From an uncultured Bacilli bacterium (GTDB lineage Bacteria; Bacillota_I; Bacilli_A; RF39; UBA660), in the NCBI GenBank assembly GCA_947629075.1, contig CANRCI010000005.1, forward strand, positions 1-31,778: a stretch of 31,778 nucleotides of DNA. The letters are read 5' to 3'. Shown here piece after piece: positions 15,357 to 24,015 of this stretch. The notes under the pieces are model-generated. The model saw only the letters and a program-made list of their open reading frames with translations, searched no databases and was not told the origin of the DNA. The position numbers and the translations under genes are program-made. Each line of letters starts with the position of its first letter. The stretch's first letter is position 1.

Positions 15357-17528
15357 GTGAATATTGAAATTATTAATGATATAAGTACAACTCTTAAAAT
15401 TAAGCCTAAACAAGTAGAAGTTGTATTAAAACTTTTAGAAGAGGGAAATACTATTCCCTTTATAGCGAGATATCGTAAAGAGATGACGGGAGCTTTAGAT
15501 GAAGAAGTTATTAGATCGATTGATGAAGTTTATCAATACGAAGTTAATCTCTTGAAAAGAAAAGAAGATGTAATTCGTCTTATCGCTGAAAAAGATATGT
15601 TAACTGATGAGCTTGAAAAAGCTATAATGGATTGTAAAAAATTAGTCGAGGTTGAAGATTTATATCGTCCATATAAAGAGAAGAAAAAGACGAAAGCGAC
15701 TGAAGCGATAAAAAATGGTTTAGAGCCATTTGCTAAGACAATTTTAGAATTTAAAAATATTGATATCTCAGGAGAAGCTAAAAAATACCTAAATGAAAAA
15801 GTTAAGACAGTTGATGATGCTGTTACGGGAGCTAAGTATATCATTGCGGAAATCATCAGTGATAATGCTGAATATCGTAAATATATAAGAAAGAATATTG
15901 TTCAGTTTGGAAGTATTACTTCTAAAGCTAAGAAAAAGGGTTTAGAACTGGATACTGGTAAAGTTTATGAAATGTATTATGATCACAGTGAAAGTATTTC
16001 TAAAATAAAACCTCATCGTATTCTAGCTATGAATCGTGGAGAAAAAGAGGGAATATTATCCGTTTCTATTGAAGTTGATGACAGTCATATCATTAACTAT
16101 TTACAGAAAAAAGTAATTAAAAGAGATAATGTCAGTGAGACTAAAATTGTTAAAGAAGCTATCGATGATAGTTACAAGAGATTAATTTTCCCCAGTGTTG
16201 AACGTGAAATTAGAAGTGATTTAAAATTAATTGGTGAAGATAGTGCGATTGATAATTTTGCTAAAAATGTTGAAAATCTATTGTTTACACCGCCGATAAA
16301 AGAAAAGGTTGTTTTAGGGTACGATCCAGCATTTAGAACAGGATGTAAACTGGCGGTATTAGATCCTTATGGTAAACCATTAGAGATTGCTGTTATCTAT
16401 CCAGTAGCACCTCATAATAAGGTGGAAGAAAGTAAGAAAAAAGTTCTAGAATTAGTCAAAAAATATCATATCGATATTGTGGCGATTGGAAATGGTACAG
16501 CATCGCGTGAGAGTGAAGCCTTCATCATTGATTGTATTAAAGATTGTCCTACTAAACTGGAATACATCATCGTCAATGAAGCTGGTGCCAGTGTTTATTC
16601 AGCTAGTAAGTTAGCGATTGAAGAATTCCCTGATTTAACAGTTGAAAAAAGAAGTGCCATTTCAATTGGGCGAAGATTACAAGATGCTTTAAGTGAACTG
16701 GTAAAAATAGATCCTAAAAGTATTGGAGTAGGATTATATCAACACGATGTTACTCCTAAAAAACTTGATGAATCACTTGATTTCGTTGTAACTAAAGTTG
16801 TTAACCAAGTAGGAGTTAACATCAATACAGCTTCTAGTTCGCTTTTAAAATATGTATCCGGTATGACTAAAAGGGCCATTGATGGAATCATTTCTGAACG
16901 TGAGAAAAAAGGTAAGATAACTAATCGTAACCAAATAGCAAAGATCAAAGGAATGACTCCCAAAATATTTGAACAATCAATTGGATTCATGCGCATCTTG
17001 GATGGTGATAATCCATTGGATAAAACTTCAATTCACCCAGAGTCATATGACAAGACTTTAAAATTATTAGATAGTTTAGGTTTTAGCCCTAACGACATCG
17101 GAAGTAGTAGTTTAAATGAATGTTTAAAGAAAATAGATCTTGAAAAGACGAGTAGGGAATTAGATATTGACATTTACACTTTAAAAGATATCGTTTTGGA
17201 TCTTCAAAAACCTAATCGTGATCCCCGTGATAATATGCCTAAACCAATTCTCAAAAGCGACGTAATCAATCTAGAGGATTTACATGTCGGTGACAAATTA
17301 CAAGGAACAGTTAGAAATGTTGTAGATTTTGGAGTCTTCATCGATATCGGAGTTCACCAAGATGGACTGGCTCACATATCTAAACTTACGGATCGTTATA
17401 TAAAGCACCCTAGTGAGGTATTGAGCGTTGGAGACATAGTTGATTGTTATGTTTTAGATGTCGATTTAGAAAAGAAAAAAGTATCATTATCCCTTTTACC
17501 ATTAGAAAAGGTAAAGACGGTTGTATAA
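15357..17528 (+). CDS. tex: Tex family RNA-binding transcription accessory protein
   Basis: A 723-residue cytoplasmic nucleic-acid-binding protein. The start is GTG, with AGGAGG 8 nt upstream. The N-terminal Tex region has IPFIARYRKEMTGALDEE and VEDLYRPYKEKKKTKA. The YqgF/RNase H-like domain (about 320-445) begins VVLGYDPAFRTGCKLAVLD. Helix-hairpin-helix motifs follow (about 480-570), with VGVNINTASSSLLKYVSGM. A C-terminal S1 domain (about 640-710) shows GTVRNVVDFGVFIDIGVHQDG. Length and domain order are those of complete Tex proteins. It is convergent with trpS and shares its terminator. Confidence 0.96.
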   Translation: MNIEIINDISTTLKIKPKQVEVVLKLLEEGNTIPFIARYRKEMTGALDEEVIRSIDEVYQYEVNLLKRKEDVIRLIAEKDMLTDELEKAIMDCKKLVEVEDLYRPYKEKKKTKATEAIKNGLEPFAKTILEFKNIDISGEAKKYLNEKVKTVDDAVTGAKYIIAEIISDNAEYRKYIRKNIVQFGSITSKAKKKGLELDTGKVYEMYYDHSESISKIKPHRILAMNRGEKEGILSVSIEVDDSHIINYLQKKVIKRDNVSETKIVKEAIDDSYKRLIFPSVEREIRSDLKLIGEDSAIDNFAKNVENLLFTPPIKEKVVLGYDPAFRTGCKLAVLDPYGKPLEIAVIYPVAPHNKVEESKKKVLELVKKYHIDIVAIGNGTASRESEAFIIDCIKDCPTKLEYIIVNEAGASVYSASKLAIEEFPDLTVEKRSAISIGRRLQDALSELVKIDPKSIGVGLYQHDVTPKKLDESLDFVVTKVVNQVGVNINTASSSLLKYVSGMTKRAIDGIISEREKKGKITNRNQIAKIKGMTPKIFEQSIGFMRILDGDNPLDKTSIHPESYDKTLKLLDSLGFSPNDIGSSSLNECLKKIDLEKTSRELDIDIYTLKDIVLDLQKPNRDPRDNMPKPILKSDVINLEDLHVGDKLQGTVRNVVDFGVFIDIGVHQDGLAHISKLTDRYIKHPSEVLSVGDIVDCYVLDVDLEKKKVSLSLLPLEKVKTVV

Positions 17529-17561
17529 AAAAAGAAGAAATCAATTAAATTTCTTCTTTTT
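17525..17561. terminator. Bidirectional terminator shared by tex and trpS, trpS stop in loop
   Basis: AAAGAAGAAAT (17531-17541) pairs with ATTTCTTCTTT (17549-17559), with an A run on the left and T run on the right. The trpS stop codon (17545-17547 on the plus strand) lies in the loop; tex stops at 17528, just before the A run. Confidence 0.9.
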
Positions 17562-18570
17562 CGTTGAAATAATCTATTTTGATAGCTTTTTTAACATCTT
17601 TCATCGTCTCTTTAGCAATTTCTCTAGCTTTCTTTGAACCATTGATTAAGATTTCATCGACTAATTCTGGATGTTCTTCATAATATTTTCGCTTTTCTCT
17701 TATCGGTTTTAAAAATTCATTCATGTGTTTTATCAATTCTTTTTTACAAGCTACACATCCGCGTTTTCCGGCTTTACATTCTTGACAAACAGTCTCTAAA
17801 TTATCTTTGTTAACCAATTTGTGATAGTAGTAAACCATACATACTTCCGGATTAGCTGGGTCATCTTTTCTGATTTTATTCGTATCAGTTAAAGCAGCCA
17901 TAATCTTTTTGTTTACTTCTTCTTCCGAATCTCCTAAAAATAGGGCATTACCTAAACTTTTTCCCATCTTTTCATTACCATCTAAACCTTTTAGACGTTT
18001 ATTATCCGAAAGTTTTGCCACTGGTTCAACCAAAGTTTCACCATAGATGTTATTAAACTTTCTAACTATTTCGCGACACTGTTCGATAAGTGGTAATTGG
18101 TCTTCCCCAACTGGAACTAAATCGCCTTTGAAAGCAGTGATATCGGCAGCTTGGCTTACGGGGTATCCTAAAAAACCATAAGTAATACTTTCACCCATTT
18201 CTCCGAATAGAGCTTTCTTTTGTTTGATTTCCGTTTTTACTGTTGGGTTTCGCTCAAGACGTGATACTGTAACTAGGTTGGAATAAAAGACCGTAAGTTC
18301 AGCTATTTCCGGTATAGTCGATTGTAAAAAAATCGTTGCTTTATCCGGGTCAATTCCCACTGACAATAAATCTATCGTTAAAACTCTAACATTTTTTCGC
18401 ACTTTATCGGGATTGTCAAAATTGTCGGTCAAAGCCTGAACATCAGCAATCTCTATAAAGGTATTATATTCATCTTGCAGCTTTACCCAATTGCTAGTTG
18501 CTCCAAAGTAGTGTCCCAAATGAAGGCCACCAGTTGGTCTGATACCTGTTAAGATTGTTTTCTTTTCCAT
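17545..18570 (-). CDS. trpS: Tryptophanyl-tRNA synthetase with Cys cluster
   Basis: A class I synthetase of 341 residues that charges tRNA-Trp. The start at 18570 has AGGAGG 6 nt upstream; the ATG five codons earlier has none. The HIGH motif appears as HLGH (17-20) and the KMSKS loop as KMGKS (near 200). Near the C-terminus, Cys244-x20-Cys265-x6-Cys272-x2-Cys275 (with an extra Cys262) closely follows the pattern that binds a 4Fe-4S cluster in the Thermotoga maritima enzyme, where the first spacing is 22. A zinc site using Cys262/265/272/275 is the alternative. No T-box precedes it: the divergent spacer is too short. Confidence 0.96.
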   Translation of the reverse strand: MEKKTILTGIRPTGGLHLGHYFGATSNWVKLQDEYNTFIEIADVQALTDNFDNPDKVRKNVRVLTIDLLSVGIDPDKATIFLQSTIPEIAELTVFYSNLVTVSRLERNPTVKTEIKQKKALFGEMGESITYGFLGYPVSQAADITAFKGDLVPVGEDQLPLIEQCREIVRKFNNIYGETLVEPVAKLSDNKRLKGLDGNEKMGKSLGNALFLGDSEEEVNKKIMAALTDTNKIRKDDPANPEVCMVYYYHKLVNKDNLETVCQECKAGKRGCVACKKELIKHMNEFLKPIREKRKYYEEHPELVDEILINGSKKAREIAKETMKDVKKAIKIDYFNEKEEI

Positions 18571-18595
18571 AAAATCCCTCCTCATAGATAATAAT

Positions 18596-18604
18596 ATTGT
18601 AACA
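18596..18604 (-). promoter_or_regulatory. Extended -10 promoter of trpS
   Basis: On the minus strand, TGTTACAAT lies 25 nt before the trpS ATG. No strong -35 is seen. The same nonamer precedes the 59-aa gene at 473-481. Confidence 0.5.
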
Positions 18605-18629
18605 TAATTGAATAAAAAATAAAATTAGG

Positions 18630-18658
18630 TTGAATATTTTTAAAGAAATTGCTATAAT
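18630..18658 (+). promoter_or_regulatory. Promoter of the metallopeptidase pair
   Basis: TTGAAT (18630-18635), 17 nt, then TATAAT (18653-18658), 25 nt before the ATG at 18684. Confidence 0.75.
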
Positions 18659-18683
18659 ATACGCTCATAAAGAGGGGATTCTT

Positions 18684-19676
18684 ATGAAAGATGAATATTT
18701 TTACAGTAGTCTTCGTGATTATTCAAATGTATTTAAAAACTATTTTCCCATTATTTATAATGAACTTTACGACATTTTAAATATTCATGACGAAATGCCA
18801 TTAGAAAAACCAAGGGAAGTTCCTTTGAGAAAAGTGAGCCACGAACAAGTTATTGCGTATGTTCGTGAATTTTTGCATAGTATTTCACCGGAATATGAAG
18901 AAACTTTCAATCAGATGGTGGAAAAGGATATTCATATCGTTACTGAAGCTGAATTAGAAAATAGAATACAAAACCAAGATTTTAGTCAAGATCAGTTAGA
19001 GCTTTGGTTAGAAGCTAAGGACATTTATTATCCTAATAATGGTTTCTTGGGATTTAATATTGGCAGTTACTACGATGGTAATATAGAGGATGTCTATTCC
19101 ATTTTTGTCTTTTCAAATGAATCGATTAGGGACTGTTTCACCCTTATTCACGAGTTAACGCATTATATAGCTGGTTGGCTTAAGACTGATTGTGAATCAA
19201 GTGAAATTCAACCCATATTGTCAGAATTTCTTTTTGCGAACTTTATGCTTAAAAATCATCCGGAATATGAAGATGAAATTAATTACATAATGAATGACCG
19301 AATTTATGAATTTCATAAAACGTTTGCTGAATTGTACCATTATTATGATGTAATCGATATCTATGAAGAAAAGGGCGAAGTGACCAAAGAAGATTTATCA
19401 CTCGATGAGGCAGAATTTGACAAGTTTAAGGATGATATAGATGATAACGTTATCAATAAACAAATAATTTATAACTGGGCATTGGGTCGTGTTTTAAAAA
19501 TGATTGATGTTTTGCCGGAAGAAGAACTTACTAATGCTTATTTGCGATTGAATGATTTTTTTACTCTTAATGATGAAAATGATTATTTAGATGTGGTTGA
19601 TTTGATTATGGAAAGTCCTAGAAAGAATAAACAGTATGTAAAGAGTATTAAGGAGATTTATAGTAATGATAGATGA
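18684..19676 (+). CDS. HExxH metallopeptidase-like protein A
   Basis: A 330-residue soluble protein with no signal peptide or membrane segment. The ATG at 18684 follows GAGGGG; the longer frame from 18630 would start inside the promoter. A gluzincin-type zinc motif is visible: HELTH (His156, Glu157, His160), with Glu181 in ILSEFLFANF as the likely third ligand. The N-terminal 130 residues and the region after 200 are acidic and helical. The overall plan recalls small M3-like or related oligopeptidases, but I cannot assign a family. It overlaps the next gene by 11 bases, and that gene has the same motif arrangement, so the pair probably arose by duplication and may act together in the cytoplasm. 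Confidence 0.75.
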   Translation: MKDEYFYSSLRDYSNVFKNYFPIIYNELYDILNIHDEMPLEKPREVPLRKVSHEQVIAYVREFLHSISPEYEETFNQMVEKDIHIVTEAELENRIQNQDFSQDQLELWLEAKDIYYPNNGFLGFNIGSYYDGNIEDVYSIFVFSNESIRDCFTLIHELTHYIAGWLKTDCESSEIQPILSEFLFANFMLKNHPEYEDEINYIMNDRIYEFHKTFAELYHYYDVIDIYEEKGEVTKEDLSLDEAEFDKFKDDIDDNVINKQIIYNWALGRVLKMIDVLPEEELTNAYLRLNDFFTLNDENDYLDVVDLIMESPRKNKQYVKSIKEIYSNDR

Positions 19677-20520
19677 GAAACAATATGTAAAGAATTTAAA
19701 GACTAAATATCCACGTTTTTATCGTGATGTAAGACCAATAAATGTTGTGTATAAATTGAATCGTAAAGTCCCTGAAAATTCTATTAAATTGAGTGAGTTT
19801 AATTATTTAGAGACAGTAACTTTAGTTCGAAATTTTTTAGATGAATTAGATCCTAGAATGGGGAGATACTTTCTCAATCTAGTTATGAACAAGACTATTC
19901 GTTTTTATAGTGATGAAAAGATTAAATATATATTAGAGAATAGTAATTCCGAATTGGAAAAAGAAAATATGTATATCTTATTATCTTCTGGTGGATATAC
20001 TCTATCTTGTTTAACTGACAATAGAAAAAGTGGCATTATCTGTATTGCTGCCAACAACGATTTAGGAGATGGCCACGTTTTAGTTCACGAACTATTTCAC
20101 ACATTTAATAGACATAGTTCAATCGCGTCTAATATAAAATATTTTGACACTAGTGAGATTCTTCCAATTCTAGCAGAAAACGTCTATTTAGATTTCTTGA
20201 ACAGACAGAACGTTTCTAAAATAGAAGTCGCTGAGCTTAAAAACAAAAGAGAAAGATTAAACATTGACGTTTTTAATCACGTCGAAGAGTTGTACGACTT
20301 TTTAGCTGGTAAAAAAGATGGAGAAGAAATTACGATTTTTGAAAACGAGAAACTACTTAAAATTTTTGAGGAACAAATTCCTTATCAATATGCTGGTTAT
20401 TTCGGTCATAAGATATGGCGTAAATCATATGAAGATAAGAAGAAGATTCTACTCGAATCTTGTAAAAGAGCACAGAAAGATAATAAAAATAGTTTGGTAA
20501 AAATGCTTCGTAAAATTTAG
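19666..20520 (+). CDS. HExxH metallopeptidase-like protein B
   Basis: A 284-residue protein related to the gene before it. The ATG overlaps the upstream stop by 11 bases, with AAGGAG about 10 nt ahead, inside the upstream gene. The zinc motif is HELFH (His141, Glu142, His145), followed 26 residues later by Glu171 in SEILPILAENVYLDF; protein A has SEIQPILSEFLFANF at the same place. The N-terminal part (LRxFLxELDP here, VREFLHSISP in A) also aligns loosely. Both proteins keep the zinc-binding residues, so both may be active. Substrate unknown; no signal peptide. No clear terminator follows. Confidence 0.75.
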   Translation: MIDEKQYVKNLKTKYPRFYRDVRPINVVYKLNRKVPENSIKLSEFNYLETVTLVRNFLDELDPRMGRYFLNLVMNKTIRFYSDEKIKYILENSNSELEKENMYILLSSGGYTLSCLTDNRKSGIICIAANNDLGDGHVLVHELFHTFNRHSSIASNIKYFDTSEILPILAENVYLDFLNRQNVSKIEVAELKNKRERLNIDVFNHVEELYDFLAGKKDGEEITIFENEKLLKIFEEQIPYQYAGYFGHKIWRKSYEDKKKILLESCKRAQKDNKNSLVKMLRKI

Positions 20521-20536
20521 TGTCAGTTTACATAAT

Positions 20537-20565
20537 TTGACTAATTTGCGGATTTGTGTTATAAT
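20537..20565 (+). promoter_or_regulatory. Strong promoter of the 154-aa orphan gene
   Basis: TTGACT (20537-20542), 17 nt, then TATAAT (20560-20565) with an upstream TG. The 12 bases TTGACTAATTTG are identical to those at the feoA promoter (5199-5210). Confidence 0.8.
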
Positions 20566-20625
20566 ACACGACCAATTGAAGGGTTTGGCATCTCAAGAGA
20601 TAAATTTAGATGTGTGGTGGTAAAG

Positions 20626-21090
20626 ATGAGAAATTTAAAAGCATATTCCAAACTTTTATTAGGAGATATTAATTTTAAAGTTAGACCGCTTAAGATTTCA
20701 TTGAGTCGTTCGTTTTTCTTTAACTATGATGGTGACGATGGGATTTATTATCGTAAGAGTAGGTCTGTTCCCCGTAAAATGGAAAGTCGAGGAAGAATTT
20801 ATCATTTTCAATTAGATAATACTAATATAACTAGTAACTCGTTAGAAATTAATGATACGACTGATCAGTTCGATGAATATTTTTCTAGAGAGATTGTCAA
20901 TAGACCAAAAATTACGAAAGTTAAAGATATCGTCGAGAAAAAGAAAAAGATGGTTAAACTATCTGATTCAATGGTTAAAAAGTATTATAAAGATGAAATA
21001 ATTAATATGAATTTTGAACCAGTATTAAATATAAATATGGTAAATAATCAAAAAAATGTCGATGGGAGATTTATTGACAAGGTTAATTAA
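20626..21090 (+). CDS. Basic hypothetical protein (154 aa)
   Basis: A protein of unknown family. The ATG at 20626 follows GTGGTGG; the longer frame from 20554 would begin within the promoter. It starts MRNLKAYSKLLLGDINF and is rich in Lys, Arg, Asn and Asp, with a Lys-run at about residues 104-110 (VEKKKKMVK). There are no Cys, signal peptide or membrane segments. The basic character could fit nucleic-acid binding, but no motif shows it. Its last codons contain the -35 of the T-box promoter, so the two units are packed end to end. A strong promoter and an SD support it as a real gene. Confidence 0.65.
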   Translation: MRNLKAYSKLLLGDINFKVRPLKISLSRSFFFNYDGDDGIYYRKSRSVPRKMESRGRIYHFQLDNTNITSNSLEINDTTDQFDEYFSREIVNRPKITKVKDIVEKKKKMVKLSDSMVKKYYKDEIINMNFEPVLNINMVNNQKNVDGRFIDKVN

Positions 21091-21102
21091 AAATTATATA
21101 AT
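21074..21102 (+). promoter_or_regulatory. Consensus promoter of the T-box operon
   Basis: TTGACA (21074-21079), 17 nt, then TATAAT (21097-21102): a perfect match to the sigma-A consensus. The -35 lies inside the end of the preceding coding region. Transcription should start near 21109. Confidence 0.9.
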
Positions 21103-21108
21103 CTAATC

Positions 21109-21336
21109 AAACGTCGATTGGAAGAAGTAGGAGTATTTTTCTAGATAGAGAATTACTGGTCGGTGGAAAGTAATTAGATGATACTTTGAATAACATCCAA
21201 GAGTGCTTAAAGAAAAGGTAACTTAGTAGAATAAGCCGGGATACGCCGTTATGTAGTAAGAGACTATGCAAATAGTAATTTGGGTGGTACCGCGGATTTT
21301 TAGAAGTTCGTCCCTTGTGGACTTACTTCTTTTTTT
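21109..21336 (+). promoter_or_regulatory. T-box riboswitch sensing tRNA-Asn (specifier AAC)
   Basis: A complete T-box leader. Stem I: TTGGA (21117-21121) pairs with TCCAA (21196-21200), and AGTAT pairs with ATACT (21181-21185). Between these lies the specifier loop, with AGTA on the 5' side and the triplet AAC (21192-21194) on the 3' side, an Asn codon. A distal arm contains AGAGA and GGTCGGTGG. The T-box GGGTGGTACCGCGG is at 21282-21295, with TGGT (21285-21288) to pair with the tRNA 3' end; it uses T-G wobble if tRNA-Asn has the usual G73. The terminator is AGAAGT/ACTTCT with GTCC/GGAC (21302-21330) and a T run. Uncharged tRNA-Asn should favour antitermination and expression of tldD, tldE and asnS. 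Nearby Asn codon AAT (21189-21191) overlaps the loop, so the exact triplet is inferred; both readings give Asn. Confidence 0.93.
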
Positions 21337-21352
21337 ATTATGAGGAGGATTT

Positions 21353-22732
21353 ATGAGAAAAGATGAATTAGAACAAGTTCTTGATAAGATGTTGGTAAGT
21401 GGTGGCGATTTTGCTGAAGTTTATGAGGATAAAATCACTAATGTTATATATGTCTTAACTGATTCTAAGATTGATGATATAAAAACGCTTAATTCTAAGG
21501 GAGTTGGGTTGCGATTAGCTAAGGGTGAGGATATGGTCTATGCTTCTAGTGATAATCCTACTTTCGATGAAGTTATAGAGATGGCTGAAAAGTTAAGTAA
21601 AAGTTATAACGAAGAACGTCAGATCGATAGAGTGAAGTTAGAAGAAGTAGAGACAAAAGAAGTAAATAAAGTACTAATACCTTATGATAAATATCCAATT
21701 GCAAAAAAGATAGAGCTTTTAAAGAAGATGGATAAATTAGTTCGTGCTAAGTCGGATAAAGTTGTACAAGTTGAAGGAGCTCTTAATGAAGCAACGCAAG
21801 AAGTAGTGGTGTCTAACTCTAGTGGTAAATTAGTTAAGGATTGTAGAACGAATTTTAGACTTCAACTTTCAATTACATTAGAGGAAAATGGTAAAAAAGT
21901 AAGAAAGTACAATTTAAAGGGAAAGAATTGTGGTTATGAACTATTAGATGAAGTAGATATCGAAGAATTCGTTGAGGAAACTTACCAAGATGCGGTAGCG
22001 AAACTTAAAGCTGAAAGTTTTGAAGGGGGAAAATTGCCAGTAGTATTAGGTAATGGTTTTGGAGCTGTCATATTTCATGAGGCCTGTGGTCATGGGCTAG
22101 AAGCTGCGAGTGTTGCTCCTAAAGTTAGTGTCTTCGCCGATAAATTGGGTAAAAAAGTGGCCTCTAGTAAAGTAACTCTTATCGATGATGGTACTATTCC
22201 TGGGCTTTGGGGAACGAATAAAATCGATGATGAAGGATCTTTTCCTCAGGAAAATGTGTTAATCGACCAGGGAATTTTAAAAAACTATTTAGTCGATGAA
22301 CTTTCTTCTAGAAAAATGCATTGTGAGGCTAATGGATGTAGTCGCAGAGAATCGCATAATTATGCTCCGACTGCTCGTATGAGTAACACTTATTTAAAAC
22401 CGGGTCATGACAAGATAGAAGATATGATTAAAAGTATCGATTACGGAGTTTATGCCAAGTATATGAGTGGTGGTAGTGTCAATACTTCTACGGGAGATTT
22501 TAACTTTGAAGTCGATGTCGCTTATCTAATTGAAAATGGAAAAATTACTAAGCCATTAGAAGGAGTCAGCTTGATTGGTAATAGTCTCGATATTTTAAAT
22601 AACGTTGAGATGGTCAGTGATGACTTGAAATATAGCGATGGATATTGTGGAGCAGCCAGTGGTATGATTCATGTAACGATTGGTCAACCGACGATTAAAG
22701 TAAGCGAAATTTTAGTGGGAGGTAGAAAATAA
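21353..22732 (+). CDS. tldD: TldD, metalloprotease subunit
   Basis: A 459-residue subunit of the TldD/TldE heterodimer, which degrades unfolded or small peptides in the cytoplasm and matures some modified peptides. AGGAGG precedes the ATG. The zinc motif is HEACGH (HExxxH, His242 to His247), in the context GAVIFHEACGHGLEA that defines TldD. NYAPTARMSNTYLKPG and ASGMIHVTIGQP are also typical. Its stop overlaps the tldE start by one base (TAATG), fitting equal production of both subunits. It is the first gene after the Asn T-box, so its expression should follow tRNA-Asn charging. Confidence 0.95.
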   Translation: MRKDELEQVLDKMLVSGGDFAEVYEDKITNVIYVLTDSKIDDIKTLNSKGVGLRLAKGEDMVYASSDNPTFDEVIEMAEKLSKSYNEERQIDRVKLEEVETKEVNKVLIPYDKYPIAKKIELLKKMDKLVRAKSDKVVQVEGALNEATQEVVVSNSSGKLVKDCRTNFRLQLSITLEENGKKVRKYNLKGKNCGYELLDEVDIEEFVEETYQDAVAKLKAESFEGGKLPVVLGNGFGAVIFHEACGHGLEAASVAPKVSVFADKLGKKVASSKVTLIDDGTIPGLWGTNKIDDEGSFPQENVLIDQGILKNYLVDELSSRKMHCEANGCSRRESHNYAPTARMSNTYLKPGHDKIEDMIKSIDYGVYAKYMSGGSVNTSTGDFNFEVDVAYLIENGKITKPLEGVSLIGNSLDILNNVEMVSDDLKYSDGYCGAASGMIHVTIGQPTIKVSEILVGGRK

Positions 22733-24006
22733 TGAACTATCAAGAATTTTTTGAGAAATTGAATAAAAAGATAGATAAAGTCCAAATCACTGAAATTTTA
22801 GCAGTGGAAGAAGATGTCGAATACATTAACGATGATCGCATTAGTTATGAAGTTAGTGAGACGACTAGTTATAACATCAAAGCTGAAAAAGATAAAAAGA
22901 CGGTCAAAGTTACAACTGACTATTTAAATGATGAAATAATTGATTTAATACTTTTTAAATTAAAATACGTTGAAAGTGTCAATGAAGATATATACTTAAC
23001 TGATAAAACTAATAATAATGAAAAGGCTAATTTAAAAAAGGTAGATATCAGTGATAAATTTAGTGAGATAGAAAAACTTACTAAAAGAAGAAAAGACCAT
23101 AAAGAGATTGATAAGATAACGATAATGTATTCTTGTAAGAGTATGACTAAAAGAATTATTAACAATTTAGGAGTAGATATATCTAGTAGTAGTTCTAATA
23201 AAACATTATATTGTGAAGCGATTGCTAAAAATGAGCAATTTTCTAAGAGTAGTGATATAAGTTTTATCATCAATGATAAAGAAGAATTTGATATGGCTGG
23301 TATTGTCGATGAGATGATTAAGCGTGCCAAGATTGCTTTGAAAGAAGAAGAATTAAAGAGTGGTTATTACAACATTTTATTTGAACCGACGATGTTATCT
23401 AAAGTCATTTCATCTATCGTCAGTGGTCTAAATGCTGAAAGAGTTCAAAAACATCTCTCTATGTATGAAGGGAAATTAAACGAAAAAATAGCAAGTTCCA
23501 TTTTAACTATCATCGAAGATCCAACTGATAAAAAATATCCCGGATATAACAAGTTTGATAGTGAGGGAACTATTACTCATAAAAAAGAAATTATCAAAGA
23601 TGGCGTTTTAAAGACTTATCTATACGACAATAAAACTGCTATAATTGATAAAGTCAGTTCGACAGGTAATTCTTACGGTGGCATTGGAACATCTAATATG
23701 TATGTAAAACCTGGTAAAAATAGTTATGAAGAATTATTAAAAGAATTAGATAATGGAATTGTCATTTCTGATTATATGGGAACATCAACTGCCATTAATA
23801 CTACCAATGGTAATATGAGTATTCAAATAATTGGATATAAAGTAGAGAATGGTAAAATAGTAAGTGGTATAAAACCTTGTATAATGACTACTACTATTAA
23901 TGATTTTTTGAATAATATCTACATGGTTGGAAATGATTTAAAATTTAAAAATACTAGTAGTGGTGCTGTTTCAGTACTTATTAAAGATATGAAAATATCT
24001 AGTTAG
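22732..24006 (+). CDS. pmbA: TldE/PmbA, partner subunit of TldD
   Basis: A 424-residue protein of the TldE (PmbA) family. It shares the TldD fold but lacks the HExxxH motif: the matching region reads NILFEPTMLSKVISSIVSGLN. SSTGNSYGGIGTSNMYVKPG and NTTNGNMSIQIIGYKVENG match the family's C-terminal half. GGGAGG lies 9 nt before the ATG, within tldD. It would form the substrate chamber with TldD. The asnS ATG follows the stop by 9 bases, with its own AGGAGG and no terminator between, so the three genes are one operon. Confidence 0.94.
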   Translation: MNYQEFFEKLNKKIDKVQITEILAVEEDVEYINDDRISYEVSETTSYNIKAEKDKKTVKVTTDYLNDEIIDLILFKLKYVESVNEDIYLTDKTNNNEKANLKKVDISDKFSEIEKLTKRRKDHKEIDKITIMYSCKSMTKRIINNLGVDISSSSSNKTLYCEAIAKNEQFSKSSDISFIINDKEEFDMAGIVDEMIKRAKIALKEEELKSGYYNILFEPTMLSKVISSIVSGLNAERVQKHLSMYEGKLNEKIASSILTIIEDPTDKKYPGYNKFDSEGTITHKKEIIKDGVLKTYLYDNKTAIIDKVSSTGNSYGGIGTSNMYVKPGKNSYEELLKELDNGIVISDYMGTSTAINTTNGNMSIQIIGYKVENGKIVSGIKPCIMTTTINDFLNNIYMVGNDLKFKNTSSGAVSVLIKDMKISS

Positions 24007-24015
24007 GAGGAGTTT

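Noticed and set aside
18571..18629. T-box or trp leader upstream of trpS
   Set aside because: The divergent spacer is about 60 bases before the opposite promoter and contains no T-box element or terminator.
20554..20625. Extended N-terminus of the 154-aa protein
   Set aside because: The extension would begin inside the promoter -10 region; ATG 20626 has a GGTGG SD-like site.
21189..21191. AAT or ATA as the T-box specifier
   Set aside because: AAT is also Asn and does not change the call. ATA (Ile) fits neither the loop position nor the asnS gene in the operon; AAC is directly followed by A and the closing stem.
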